NCBI RefSeq assembly: GCF_017876315.1 | Contig: NZ_JAGINU010000001.1 | Span: 558,001-622,000, forward strand | Source: Pseudonocardia parietis | GTDB lineage: Bacteria; Actinomycetota; Actinomycetes; Mycobacteriales; Pseudonocardiaceae | Direction of reading: 5' to 3' | DNA length: 64,000 bases | Shown: positions 7,671-16,138 of the stretch, in pieces | Layout: every line of letters starts with the position of its first letter | How positions within the stretch are numbered: position 1 is the stretch's first letter | Notes under the pieces: model-generated | Seen by the model: the letters and a program-made list of their open reading frames with translations, nothing else | Told to the model about the DNA's origin: nothing | The model's database searches: none | Program-made: the position numbers and the translations under genes

Positions 7671-9863
7671 TCAACCCGCGGTGGGCGGACCCGGGGACCG
7701 CGCCGGGACACCGCTGTCCGGGTGGGACGTGTCGGGAGGTGCCCCGGAGTCACCCGTGGAACGGATCCGGCGGACGATCCGGCGCGCCACGAGCACCACG
7801 AGCACCGCGCCGGCGCCGGCGGTGAGCCACACGGTGACCGTCCCGTAGACCGTCGACCGGACCCGCAGCCGGGTGTCCGGGCCGAGCTCGGCGCCGTCCG
7901 GCGTGCGCAGCCCGGCGTCGACGCTGAACTGGCCGGAGCGGGTGACCTGTGCGCTCACCCGCACCTGGACGCGGCCCAGCGGCGGCACCGCCTGTACCGG
8001 GATCGGGGCGACCCGCAGGCCGGTGGTGCTGGACAGCACCACCCGGACGTTCATCGTCACCGGGAGGCCGTTGGCCACCGAGACGAGCAGCGGGGCGTCG
8101 CTGGTCCCCAGCGAGTAGGGGCTCGGCGGCTCCACCACCCGCACCGAGCCGCGGATCTGCTCGATCCGGTCGGTGACGATGCCGGCCTCCTGCCGCGACC
8201 GGGCCGGGTCGCCGCGCCACCACGACGACGCGGCCCGCAACGTCGCGCGGACCAGCGGGTCGAACACCTCGGCGGGGTCGGCGCCGACACCCGTGCGGGC
8301 TTCGGCGGCGCCGCGCAGACCCTCGATCGACCGGACCTGCTCGGCGATCGTGTCCACCACCGGGCCCGGGATCTCCGCCGAACCGGCCTGCGGCGGGTAG
8401 AACAGCCGGGTCGTGTCCCCGCCCGGGTCCGGCTCGGTGGCGAGGCCGGGCAGGCCGACCGGGACGAGCCCGCCGTCCTCGATGAGCGCGGACATCGCCG
8501 AGAGCACGCCTGCCGCGGCCTCCCCGTCCGCCGCCCACCGGTGCCCGGGTGCGACGAGCAGCGGCCCGGCTCCCTCGTCGGAGCCCGCCCGGAACGCGAG
8601 CGCTCCGGCGAGGTCCTGGCCGCCCGGATCGCCACCGGCCGGGCCGGTCGCGGCCTCGGTCAGCAGCGGGTCGCTGAGGACGGCGCGGCCGGGATCGGAC
8701 CCGCCGCCCAGCCGGACGACACCCGAGGTCCGTGGGCTGCTGACCCCGTCCGAGGACAGCACGAACCGGGTGTCGCCGCCGAGTGCGGCCAGGGTCGGCT
8801 CGTCGATCACCCCGTCGGTGGGCCAGACGACGTCGTCGAGCACCGTGGTGCCGAGCTCGGCGGCGAGCGCGTCACGGCCCTGCGCGAGCGTCGTGCGTGC
8901 GAGGTCCGCCTCGCCGCCACGGACCAGGGCGACGAGGTCGGCGTCGGACGGCGGCAGCGCCAGCACACAGGTGCCACGGGCCGCCGACTGCAGCTCGGTC
9001 AGCCACTCCGCCGCCGCCTGTGCGCCCCGGCCGGGCGCGGTCGATCCGTCGGAGCCGGTGACGACCTCGTAGCCGCCGCGCATCGCGGCAGCCGTCGCGA
9101 CCAGTTCGGGATCGATCGCCAGGCAGAGCGCGCCACGGGCCGGCGACCCGGGCGGGGCACCGGTGGACAGCGCCTCCACCAGCCCACGGAGCCTGCCGCC
9201 GGTGGCGAAGGAGGTCGCGAGCCCGTCGTCGGTGAGCACCGGGGTCTGGCCGGGGACCGGCGGGATCCGGCGCGGCGCGGCGGTGATCGGATAGAGCATC
9301 GTCACCGGGGTCGCGGCGGGCGGCTGTGCGGGCGGGCTGCCGGGGAGCGAGGACACCGGCAGCGTGGTGTGGATCCCGGCGAGGCGCGACGGGCTGCCGT
9401 CCACGCTCCCGTTGAGGTTCACCAGCAGCGGGTAGGTGCCCGGCCCGGGCAGGGCCAGCGACGTGTCCGGCGAACCGGTCAGCGGCACCGTGTACCGGAA
9501 CGGCACCGACTCCTCCGGAGCGAGCGGGCCGAGCTCGGCGAACGGCGGGACGGCGTCGTCGGCGGAGGCCTCCCCGCCCCACGCGCTGCGCAACGCCGAT
9601 TCGTCGGCGACGGCCGTGCCGCGCTGCACCCGCAGCGAGAGGCCCTCGACCGGGCCCGGGCCGGTGTTGACGACCGACCCGGTGAGGACGAGCTCGGGCG
9701 GCCCCGCGGCGGTGACCACCCGGGGTGACATCGTGGCGATGTCCAGCCGGACCGGGGCCGGCGGCGGTTCCTGGGCGGCGGCGGGTGCCGGGGCGAGCGC
9801 GGGAGCGAGCGTCCCCATCAGGGCGACGAGCACGATCGCGACCAGGGCCGCGACCCGGCTCAC
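7671..9863 (-). CDS. DUF6049 secreted/membrane protein (Rv3909-like)
   Basis: 730 residues. An N-terminal signal peptide ([26 protein letters not shown]) is followed by a large extracytoplasmic region and a C-terminal transmembrane anchor ([24 protein letters not shown]) with a short cytoplasmic tail. The domain opens with immunoglobulin-like beta segments ([27 protein letters not shown]) typical of this family. Function is unknown; its conserved place between the NUDIX gene and the MurJ/pseudokinase locus suggests a role in envelope assembly (inference). Its start overlaps the NUDIX gene by four bases. Confidence 0.82.
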   Translation of the reverse strand: MSRVAALVAIVLVALMGTLAPALAPAPAAAQEPPPAPVRLDIATMSPRVVTAAGPPELVLTGSVVNTGPGPVEGLSLRVQRGTAVADESALRSAWGGEASADDAVPPFAELGPLAPEESVPFRYTVPLTGSPDTSLALPGPGTYPLLVNLNGSVDGSPSRLAGIHTTLPVSSLPGSPPAQPPAATPVTMLYPITAAPRRIPPVPGQTPVLTDDGLATSFATGGRLRGLVEALSTGAPPGSPARGALCLAIDPELVATAAAMRGGYEVVTGSDGSTAPGRGAQAAAEWLTELQSAARGTCVLALPPSDADLVALVRGGEADLARTTLAQGRDALAAELGTTVLDDVVWPTDGVIDEPTLAALGGDTRFVLSSDGVSSPRTSGVVRLGGGSDPGRAVLSDPLLTEAATGPAGGDPGGQDLAGALAFRAGSDEGAGPLLVAPGHRWAADGEAAAGVLSAMSALIEDGGLVPVGLPGLATEPDPGGDTTRLFYPPQAGSAEIPGPVVDTIAEQVRSIEGLRGAAEARTGVGADPAEVFDPLVRATLRAASSWWRGDPARSRQEAGIVTDRIEQIRGSVRVVEPPSPYSLGTSDAPLLVSVANGLPVTMNVRVVLSSTTGLRVAPIPVQAVPPLGRVQVRVSAQVTRSGQFSVDAGLRTPDGAELGPDTRLRVRSTVYGTVTVWLTAGAGAVLVVLVARRIVRRIRSTGDSGAPPDTSHPDSGVPARSPGPPTAG

Positions 9864-10378
9864 GCCGTCTCCTCCAGCAGGTTCGCCGCATGCCGGATCA
9901 GCCGGCGTTCGTCGGCGTAGGCGAGCCGGCCCTCCAGTGCGTCCAGGGGCACCCAGGCCACCTCGGAGACCTCGATGTCCTCGTCGGACAGCTCGCCGCC
10001 GAGCGCACGCATGAGGTAGTGGTGCACGGTCTTGTGCACGCGACGGTCCTCGGCGACGAACCAGAAGTCGATGGTGCCCAGGGGTGCCAGCACCTCACCG
10101 ATGATGCCGGTCTCCTCCTCGACCTCGCGCACCGCCGCCTGCTCGGCGGTCTCGCCTGCCTCGATGTGGCCCTTCGGCAACGACCACAGCAGGCGTCCCC
10201 GACGGTCGAGGCGGCCGATGAGTGCGGCCGCGCCGGTCACCGGATGGACGACGAGGCCACCGGCGGACGTCTCGTCCACCGTGCGCAGCCGCCGGCGGCG
10301 CCGGTCAGGGGGTCGCCCGGCGCGCCCTCCGTGCCCCGCGCCTCGACCGGCGGACGAGCGGCCGCGGGAGGTGGACAT
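9860..10378 (-). CDS. NUDIX hydrolase (Rv3908-like)
   Basis: 172 residues. The basic N-terminal tail is followed by [12 protein letters not shown] and the full Nudix box [20 protein letters not shown] (G-x5-E-x7-REVEEETGI). Homologues such as Rv3908/MutT4 hydrolyse nucleoside diphosphate derivatives (family knowledge); the substrate here is not defined by sequence. The ATG at 10378 is chosen because homologues begin with a comparable Arg-rich tail; the frame is open 66 bases further. It forms an operon with the DUF6049 gene through an ATGA overlap and is divergent from the CCA-adding enzyme gene. Confidence 0.85.
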   Translation of the reverse strand: MSTSRGRSSAGRGAGHGGRAGRPPDRRRRRLRTVDETSAGGLVVHPVTGAAALIGRLDRRGRLLWSLPKGHIEAGETAEQAAVREVEEETGIIGEVLAPLGTIDFWFVAEDRRVHKTVHHYLMRALGGELSDEDIEVSEVAWVPLDALEGRLAYADERRLIRHAANLLEETA

Positions 10379-10520
10379 GTGGCGATGGTAACGAGGAGGC
10401 GGCCACTCGGGCGGTCGACGAGCCGTCCGCGACCGGTTCGTCACCTGTGCGGCCGGGCGTGATCAGGCCGGGCGCGGTGCCCGACCGGTGTACCCCCGGG
10501 ACCCGCCCGGGCGCGTTGCC

Positions 10521-10526
10521 TACACT
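10521..10526 (+). promoter_or_regulatory. -10 element of a probably leaderless pcnA transcript
   Basis: TACACT lies 8 bases before the GTG start codon of the CCA-adding enzyme gene, the spacing expected when transcription begins at the start codon itself. No ribosome binding site is visible between them. Confidence 0.5.
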
Positions 10527-10534
10527 GGCCGGTC

Positions 10535-12058
10535 GTGTCCTCGCCGTCCGTGACCTCCCGTACGACCCTGCGCCCGAGCCCGCCGGCCGAGCGCCCGGCC
10601 GAAGCCGGACCGCGCCCGGACGAGCTGCAGCGCTCCCAGGAGAAGGCCGTGGTCCAGATGCTCGACGTCCCGCCCGTCGCCGACGGGCTGGCCGCCCGGT
10701 TCGCCGAGCACGGTCACCGGCTCTACCTGGTCGGCGGCAGCGTGCGCGACGCGCTGCTGCGCGGCACCGGCGCAGCCCGGCGCGACCCCGGTGATCTCGA
10801 CTTCACCACCGACGCCCGCCCGGAGGCGATCCTGGAGATCGCGCACGGCTGGGCCGACGCGGTCTGGGACACCGGCATCGCCTTCGGCACGGTCGGGATG
10901 CGGCGGGGCGAGTACATCCTCGAGGTGACCACGTTCCGCGCCGACTCCTACGACGGCGCGTCCCGCAACCCGGCGGTCCGCTTCGGTGACACGGTCGAGG
11001 GTGACCTGGTCCGCCGGGACTTCACGGTGAACGCGATGGCCGTCGAGCTCACCGGTCCCGAGCGCCGGTTCGTGGACCCGCACGGCGGGTTCGCCGCGCT
11101 CGCCCAGGGCGTGCTCGACACCCCGGACGTGCCGGAGCGCTCGTTCGCCGACGATCCGCTGCGGATGCTGCGTGCTGCCCGGTTCGTCTCCCAGCTCGGG
11201 TTCACCCCGGCCGAGCGGGTGACGACCGCGATGAGCGAGATGGCAGGCGAGCTGGCCCGGATCACCGCGGAGCGGGTGCAGGCCGAGTTCTCGAAGCTGA
11301 TCATCGGCACCCATCCGCGCCGCGGCGTCGAGCTGCTCTGTGACACCGGGCTGGCAGAGCACGTCGTGCCCGAGGTCCCGGCCATGCAGCTGGAGACCGA
11401 CGAGCACATGCAGCACAAGGACGTCTACACGCACTCGCTGGTCGTCATGGAGCAGGCGATCGAGCGGGAGGCCGACGGGCCGGACCTGGTCCTGCGCCTC
11501 GCGGCGCTGCTGCACGACATCGGCAAGCCCGCGACGCGGCGCAAGGAGCCGGACGGCCGGGTCTCCTTCCACCACCACGAGGTGGTGGGCGCGAAGATGA
11601 CCCGCAAGCGGATGCGCGCGCTGAAGTACCCGAAGGCGGTGATCGACGACGTCGCCCAGCTCGTCTACCTGCACCTGCGCTTCCACGGGTACGGCAAGGG
11701 CGAGTGGACGGACTCCGCCGTGCGCCGCTACGTGACCGACGCCGGCCCGCTGCTCGACCGGCTGCACAAGCTCGTCCGGTCGGACTGCACGACCCGCAAC
11801 CGCCGTCGCGCCGCCGCGCTGCAGCGGAACTACGACGGGCTCGAGGAGCGCGTCGCGGCCCTGCGCGAGCAGGAGGAGCTGGACGCGATCCGGCCCGACC
11901 TCGACGGCAACCAGATCATGGGACTGCTCGGGATCGCGCCGGGACCGGCCGTCGGGAAGGCGTACAAGCACCTGCTCGCCGTGCGGATGGAGCAGGGGCC
12001 GCTCGGGCCCGAGCAGGCCGAGGCCGAGCTGCGGGCCTGGGCGGCGGAGAACCTCTGA
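10535..12058 (+). CDS. pcnA: CCA tRNA nucleotidyltransferase / polynucleotide adenylyltransferase family
   Basis: 507 residues. The nucleotidyltransferase head carries LVGGSVRDALL and the metal-binding DLDFTTDARP; RRDFTVNAMA is the conserved linker motif; an HD domain follows with LLHDIGKPATR and HHHEVVGAKM. It builds or repairs the 3' CCA end of tRNA. The order of domains and strong agreement with Rv3907c make the assignment secure. The first 40 residues are extra relative to mycobacterial homologues, so a start nearer MLDVPPVADG is possible, though the promoter spacing favours the GTG. It is convergent with an MFS gene. Confidence 0.93.
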   Translation: MSSPSVTSRTTLRPSPPAERPAEAGPRPDELQRSQEKAVVQMLDVPPVADGLAARFAEHGHRLYLVGGSVRDALLRGTGAARRDPGDLDFTTDARPEAILEIAHGWADAVWDTGIAFGTVGMRRGEYILEVTTFRADSYDGASRNPAVRFGDTVEGDLVRRDFTVNAMAVELTGPERRFVDPHGGFAALAQGVLDTPDVPERSFADDPLRMLRAARFVSQLGFTPAERVTTAMSEMAGELARITAERVQAEFSKLIIGTHPRRGVELLCDTGLAEHVVPEVPAMQLETDEHMQHKDVYTHSLVVMEQAIEREADGPDLVLRLAALLHDIGKPATRRKEPDGRVSFHHHEVVGAKMTRKRMRALKYPKAVIDDVAQLVYLHLRFHGYGKGEWTDSAVRRYVTDAGPLLDRLHKLVRSDCTTRNRRRAAALQRNYDGLEERVAALREQEELDAIRPDLDGNQIMGLLGIAPGPAVGKAYKHLLAVRMEQGPLGPEQAEAELRAWAAENL

Positions 12059-12059
12059 G

Positions 12060-12080
12060 ACGTCCGTCTTGTACGGATGT
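12060..12080. terminator. Hairpin between convergent pcnA and MFS genes
   Basis: ACGTCCGT and ACGGATGT can form an 8-bp stem (one G-U pair) around a CTTGT loop directly after the pcnA stop. The 56-base intergene is unusually AT-rich for this genome. It is probably a bidirectional terminator, but the stem is short. Confidence 0.4.
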
Positions 12081-12114
12081 ATATGACGAACGTTCCATCG
12101 TTTCGGACGAGCGT

Positions 12115-13488
12115 TCAGCGGGCCGGTTCGGACGTCCGTACAGCACGGCCGTTCGCGTAGGCGAGGTGCGTGACGAGCCCGGCGGCGTAGAGCCCGGCCG
12201 CGAGGCCCAGCAGACCGGGTGACCGGCCGTCCGCCGGACCGGCGACCGCGGCGAGCGTGACCGCGGCGACGTAGCAGATGCTGAAGACGGCGTCGAAGAG
12301 CGCGAACACCCGGCCGCGGACGGCGTCGCCCGCCCCGCCCTGCACCCCGGCGTCGGCGCAGAGCTTCACGACCTGCCCGAACACCCCGAGTGCGAACGCG
12401 CTCACCAGCACCGTGGGCAGCGTCAGCCAGATCGCGACGGCCGCCTGGGACAGCACGGCGCCGGTCAGGGCGATCCGCACCGCGCCGACCGACCCGGTCG
12501 CGCGGACCAGCGGCGGGGTCACGAGCGCGGCGACGGCGAGACCGGCCGCGGTCAGCCCGGCGACCACGCCGATCCCGAGCAGCCCGCCGGCACCGGGCAC
12601 GTTCTCGGGGGTGAACACGTGCCGGAACAGCATCAGCAGCAGCAACGTGTTGATGCCGAACGCGAGCCGGTGCGCGACCAAGCCGATGAACGGGGCGCAG
12701 ACCGCCGGGTTCGAGACCGTGGCCCTGGCGCCCGCTCCGAGCCCGCCGAGCACGTCGCGGAACACCGGCCGGGGTGGTGGACGGCCGGCGACGCCCGCGG
12801 GCGTCGCCGGGTCCGGGCCGAGCGCACCCCGGCCGAACCCGGCGGCCAGCAGCGCGGCGACCAGCGAGCCGACCGCCGCGACCACGACGGTCGCGCCCGA
12901 TCCGGCGTCACCGTCGCCGAACACCGCCCGCAGCGCGACGGCACACCCGGCGCCGGTCGCGGACACGCCCGCGCCGACCGTCACCGACAGCGTGTTGGCG
13001 GGGACCAGCCGCGGGGTGTCCGGCACCACGTGCGGCAGCGCGGCCGACAGTCCGGTCAGCACGAACCGGTTCACCCCGGTCACGGCCAGGGCCAGCACGT
13101 ACAGCGGTGTCCCGGCCCAGCCGGCCGCGATCGCCGCGGCGACGGTGAGGACCAGTGCCGCGCGCAGCACGCTCGCCCCGGCGAGCACGCGTCGCCGGTC
13201 CCAGCGGTCGAGCAGGGATCCGGCGAACGGCCCGAGGATCGAGTACGGCAGTAGCAGCACCGCGAGCCCGGAGGCGACGACCAGCGGGTCGGCCTCGCGT
13301 TCGGGGTTGAACAGCACGGCGCCGCCGAGTGCGGCCTGGAACAGGCCGTCCGCCCACTGGGCCGACAGCCGCACCGCGAACAGCCGGGCGAACGGGCCCC
13401 GCCGCAGCAACGCGAGCGCGGCGCCGAGACCCGCGCTCTTCCCCGGCCGGGCGGAGGCGACATCCGGAGGACCGGGGGTACTGCGCAC
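12115..13488 (-). CDS. MFS transporter (Rv0037c-like)
   Basis: About 457 residues with 10-12 hydrophobic segments and the MFS loop motif LLDRWDRRRVLAGASVLRA after the second/third helix. The synteny (next to yqgE, as in M. tuberculosis Rv0037c-Rv0038) is conserved. Substrate is unknown; drug or metabolite efflux is a common guess for the family. The GTG at 13488 is preferred: a TAGGCT hexamer lies 8 bases upstream and the longer frame to 13605 has no membrane-protein character. Confidence 0.85.
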   Translation of the reverse strand: MRSTPGPPDVASARPGKSAGLGAALALLRRGPFARLFAVRLSAQWADGLFQAALGGAVLFNPEREADPLVVASGLAVLLLPYSILGPFAGSLLDRWDRRRVLAGASVLRAALVLTVAAAIAAGWAGTPLYVLALAVTGVNRFVLTGLSAALPHVVPDTPRLVPANTLSVTVGAGVSATGAGCAVALRAVFGDGDAGSGATVVVAAVGSLVAALLAAGFGRGALGPDPATPAGVAGRPPPRPVFRDVLGGLGAGARATVSNPAVCAPFIGLVAHRLAFGINTLLLLMLFRHVFTPENVPGAGGLLGIGVVAGLTAAGLAVAALVTPPLVRATGSVGAVRIALTGAVLSQAAVAIWLTLPTVLVSAFALGVFGQVVKLCADAGVQGGAGDAVRGRVFALFDAVFSICYVAAVTLAAVAGPADGRSPGLLGLAAGLYAAGLVTHLAYANGRAVRTSEPAR

Positions 13489-13532
13489 GGGTGCCGAGCC
13501 TACGTCGCCGGAGCGGGTGCGAACATGGAGCA

Positions 13533-14129
13533 GTGCGGGAACACCGCGCCGCACGAGGCGCCGCTCTCCCCCCGGTCGTGCCGGGGAGCCTCCTCGTAGC
13601 CGCACCCGGTCTGGGCGATCCGAACTTCTCCCGGACGGTCGTCTACATGATCGAACACCGGCCGCACGGCAGCCTCGGCGTCGTGCTGAACCGACCCGGC
13701 CCGGCTGCCGTGCGGGACGTCCTGCCCCGGTGGGCCGGAGTGACCAGCGACCCGGGATCGATGTTCGTCGGCGGCCCGGTCGAGGCGCAGACGGCGCTCT
13801 GCCTCGCCGCGCTGCGCACCGGCGAGTCGGGGCGCGGGCTGCTCGGGCTGATGCCGGTCCGCCCGCCGGTCCAGCTGGTCGACCTCGACTCCGACCCGGC
13901 GTCGCTCGCGCCGCGCCTGCGCGGCCTGCGGATCTTCGCGGGCTACTCGGGGTGGGATGGCGGCCAGCTCGACAGCGAGATCGCCCGCGGGGACTGGTTC
14001 GTCGTGCCCGGCCTGCCGGACGACCTGCTGACGGTCACCCACGAGCGGCTGTGGGAACGGGTGCTGCGCCGGCAGGGCATCCCGCTGGCCCTGTTCGCCA
14101 CCTTCCCGCACGACCCGGCCCACAACTGA
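13533..14129 (+). CDS. YqgE/AlgH family protein (UPF0301)
   Basis: 198 residues with the family signature GSLLVAAPGLGDPNFSRTVVYMIEH followed by GSLGVVLNRP, FVGGPV and IFAGYSGWDGGQLDSEI. These features are shared across the UPF0301 family; the biochemical role is not established. The GTG at 13533 has a GGAG 6 bases upstream. The gene is divergent from the MFS gene with only 44 bases between the start codons. Confidence 0.93.
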   Translation: MREHRAARGAALPPVVPGSLLVAAPGLGDPNFSRTVVYMIEHRPHGSLGVVLNRPGPAAVRDVLPRWAGVTSDPGSMFVGGPVEAQTALCLAALRTGESGRGLLGLMPVRPPVQLVDLDSDPASLAPRLRGLRIFAGYSGWDGGQLDSEIARGDWFVVPGLPDDLLTVTHERLWERVLRRQGIPLALFATFPHDPAHN

Positions 14130-14166
14130 CGTCGGGCCCGGGAGCCGGCGTCGCTATCGTCGGCCG

Positions 14167-15330
14167 GTGGCCATGATCTCGCACTACGCCCCGCTCGGCG
14201 CCGGGCACGTCAACCCGACGATCGGGATCGTCGCCGAGCTGGTCCGCCGCGGACACGACGTCACGAGCTTCGTCCCGCAGCGCTTCGCCGACCGGATGGC
14301 GGCCACCGGCGCCCGGGTCGTGCCGGTGCCCTCGGCCTGGGAGTCGGCCGGTCTCGAGGACCCGCCGCAGATGCACAGCCGGCACCTGATCCGGGCGATG
14401 GGGTACCTGCTCGAGGAGACCACGGCGCTGATGCCGCTGCTCACCGCGCACCCGCGGCCGGACCTGGTGCTGCACGACGGGCCGCTCGCCGTGTGGGGCC
14501 GGGTGCTCGCACACCACTGGGCGGTGCCCTCGGTGGAGGTCTGGCCGAACCTGGTCAGCAACCGGCACTGGTCGATGAACCGGTACTCGAAGGTGAACCC
14601 GCTCGACCCCCGGTTCATCGTCATGATGCTGAGATTCGCCTCCTACCTGCGCAAGTACGGGATCCGGGACGTCGGCGGCTTCTTCGAGGGAACATCGGCG
14701 ACCCGGCGGCTGGTCACGGTTCCCCGGGCGTTCCAGTACGCCGGGGAGACGTTCGAGGGGTTCCGGTTCGTCGGCCCGGTCCTCGGTGACCGCGCGGCGG
14801 ACAGCGGCTGGACACCGCCGGCGCCGGACCGCCCGGTCCTGCTCGTCTCGCTCGGCAGCGCCTACAACCGCAGGCCCGATCTCTACCGGGCGATCGTCTC
14901 GACGGCGGCGGTGCAGCCCTGGCACGTCGTCCTTTCGATCGGCGAGGTCGACCCGGCCGGGCTGGGGCCGCTCCCGCCGAACGTCGAGGTGCATCCGCAG
15001 GTGCCGCAGCTCAGCGTGCTGCGGCACGCCCGGGCGTTCGTCACCCACGCCGGGATGGGCGGCACGATGGAGGGGATCGCGGCCCGGGTGCCGCTGGTGG
15101 CGCTCCCGCAGATGGCCGAGCAGCGCGCCAACGCCGACCGGATCTCCGGGCTCGGGCTGGGCCGTGCCCTCGACCCGGACACCGTCACCCCGGACCGGCT
15201 GTGGGCCGCGGTCGACGCCGTCGCCGAGGACCCCGCCGTGCGCGAACGGCTGGCATGGATGGCCGGGCAGATCGAGGCCGCCGGCGGGGCCCCCGCCGCA
15301 GCCGACGAGATCGAGGCCGCTCTCCCCTGA
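14167..15330 (+). CDS. MGT/OleD-type glycosyltransferase (GT1 family)
   Basis: 387 residues with a GT-B fold. N-terminal GHVNPTIGIVAELVRRGHDVT is the acceptor-domain start. The C-terminal donor-binding region shows LLVSLGSAYN, VEVHPQVPQLSVLRHARAFVTHAGMGG and PLVALPQMAEQRANADRI, the macrolide-glycosyltransferase pattern (HAG.GG...P..EQ..NA). It likely transfers a sugar from a UDP-sugar to a small hydrophobic acceptor. TATCGT lies 6 bases before the GTG start with no ribosome binding site, so the transcript is probably leaderless. Confidence 0.87.
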   Translation: MAMISHYAPLGAGHVNPTIGIVAELVRRGHDVTSFVPQRFADRMAATGARVVPVPSAWESAGLEDPPQMHSRHLIRAMGYLLEETTALMPLLTAHPRPDLVLHDGPLAVWGRVLAHHWAVPSVEVWPNLVSNRHWSMNRYSKVNPLDPRFIVMMLRFASYLRKYGIRDVGGFFEGTSATRRLVTVPRAFQYAGETFEGFRFVGPVLGDRAADSGWTPPAPDRPVLLVSLGSAYNRRPDLYRAIVSTAAVQPWHVVLSIGEVDPAGLGPLPPNVEVHPQVPQLSVLRHARAFVTHAGMGGTMEGIAARVPLVALPQMAEQRANADRISGLGLGRALDPDTVTPDRLWAAVDAVAEDPAVRERLAWMAGQIEAAGGAPAAADEIEAALP

Positions 15331-15354
15331 CCGTTGGAGCGCGGCTCTTGAACG

Positions 15355-15388
15355 GCACGTTCTCGCCCCACCAGGGGCGGAACCGTGC
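15355..15388. terminator. Hairpin between convergent glycosyltransferase and SdpI genes
   Basis: CGCCCC/GGGGCG with flanking TTC/GAA and GCACG/CGTGC segments forms an interrupted stem around an ACCA loop, located 25 bases after the glycosyltransferase stop and 24 bases before the SdpI stop. Confidence 0.45.
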
Positions 15389-15411
15389 AGATCGATCGGG
15401 CGTGCGGGGCG

Positions 15412-15894
15412 TCAGCCCTCGGTGCGCGACGCCGTGGATGCCGAGTCCGGCTCGGTGCCGGTGGCGTCCCGGCAGCCCGCGACCAGGTCGCACCCGCTGC
15501 ACACCCCGCCGCAGCTCGGTGCCGGCGCGGTGGTCTGCTCGGCGATGGTGACCTCCGCGGCGCGCGCACCCAGCGCCCCGCCCAGGGCGGCCATCACGAG
15601 CGTCCCGACGAGCGCGATCCCGGCGAGCACCCACGGCGTCGCGCCGCCGCGCCCGCCGAGGGCCAGCGCCGTCCCGCCGACGAGTCCGACCAGGCCCGCG
15701 GCACCCAGCGGACCGGCCGCGACCCGGTTGGCCAGCGCGAACGCGTCCGCGGTGCGGAGGCTGGCGGGCGTGCGCACCCCGGCGAACCGGTTGCGCGGCA
15801 GCTTCCCGCCCGCACCCAGCACGGCGAGGACGACGAGCACCGCTCCGGCCAGCAGCAGCAGGACGGCGAGGACGAGGCGCAGCGTGGTGGGCAC
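15412..15894 (-). CDS. SdpI-family membrane protein with Cys-rich tail
   Basis: 160 residues and three or four hydrophobic segments. The hallmark LPRNRFAGVRTPASLRTADAFALANRVAAG between the first and second membrane spans is the SdpI/YhfL signature. In Bacillus SdpI gives immunity to the SdpC toxin (family knowledge); many actinobacterial copies have no known partner and none is seen here. The C-terminal tail is unusual in carrying four cysteines (SCGGVCSGCDLVAGC). GTG at 15894 follows TACCCT by 6 bases, which indicates a leaderless mRNA. Confidence 0.8.
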   Translation of the reverse strand: MPTTLRLVLAVLLLLAGAVLVVLAVLGAGGKLPRNRFAGVRTPASLRTADAFALANRVAAGPLGAAGLVGLVGGTALALGGRGGATPWVLAGIALVGTLVMAALGGALGARAAEVTIAEQTTAPAPSCGGVCSGCDLVAGCRDATGTEPDSASTASRTEG

Positions 15895-15953
15895 GTGACC
15901 AGGGTAGAACCCGGCTGAGCCGGGATGCCCGCCCCGGCTACCCTGGTCACATG
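15892..15953. promoter_or_regulatory. Divergent promoter with a 16-bp inverted repeat (SdpI / leuS leader)
   Basis: CACGTGACCAGGGTAG (15892-15907) is repeated in inverted orientation as CTACCCTGGTCACATG (15938-15953), with a single mismatch and 30 bases between. Each arm contains a TACCCT -10 hexamer placed 6 bases from a start codon (GTG at 15894 on the minus strand, ATG at 15951 on the plus strand). The arms therefore look like mirrored leaderless promoters, and the shared repeat could also bind a dimeric regulator. Confidence 0.55.
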
Positions 15954-16010
15954 TGCACGGCCCGGCGGCGGCTGCCCCAGTGGCAACTTCCCGGCGCCGC
16001 GCCACGATGA
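15951..16010 (+). CDS. Leader peptide 1 upstream of leuS (putative, 19 aa)
   Basis: A 19-codon ORF beginning exactly at the ATG expected to be the first base of the leuS leader transcript (TACCCT is 6 bases upstream). The product is MCTARRRLPQWQLPGAAPR. Its stop overlaps the next small ORF by ATGA. It is too short to be judged by composition; the support is the leaderless promoter spacing and the coupling. Confidence 0.35.
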   Translation: MCTARRRLPQWQLPGAAPR

Positions 16011-16063
16011 GTCCGCTGGCGCAGCGGACCCGACCGGCGCGGCGACGACCCCTCCTGCCTTGA
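16007..16063 (+). CDS. Leader peptide 2 upstream of leuS (putative, 18 aa, Leu-Leu near its end)
   Basis: An 18-codon ORF, MSPLAQRTRPARRRPLLP, starting in a four-base overlap with leader ORF 1. Two adjacent leucine codons (CTC CTG, 16052-16057) sit just before the stop, and they lie in the 5' arm and loop of the hairpin at 16046-16077. A ribosome stalling there for lack of charged tRNA-Leu would open that hairpin. This is the geometry of ribosome-mediated attenuation (inference). Confidence 0.35.
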   Translation: MSPLAQRTRPARRRPLLP

Positions 16064-16077
16064 TCGCGGAGGGGTCG
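16011..16077 (+). promoter_or_regulatory. Tandem hairpins in the leuS leader (possible attenuator)
   Basis: First hairpin: GTCCGCT/AGCGGAC with loop GGCGC (16011-16029). Second hairpin: a perfect 10-bp stem CGACCCCTCC/GGAGGGGTCG with a 12-base loop (16046-16077), ending 61 bases before the leuS start. Because no plus-strand gene lies upstream within the divergent intergene, these can only belong to the leuS transcript. No conserved T-box motif (UGGNACC) is present. Confidence 0.5.
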
Positions 16078-16138
16078 CAGCGTGTTCCGGGCCCGCGACA
16101 CGGGCCGTCGCGACAGGTTTCTCCGAGGTGAAGCGGAC

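Noticed and set aside
15954..16138. T-box element upstream of leuS
   Set aside because: No UGGNACC T-box motif or specifier loop is seen; the peptide-attenuator reading fits better.
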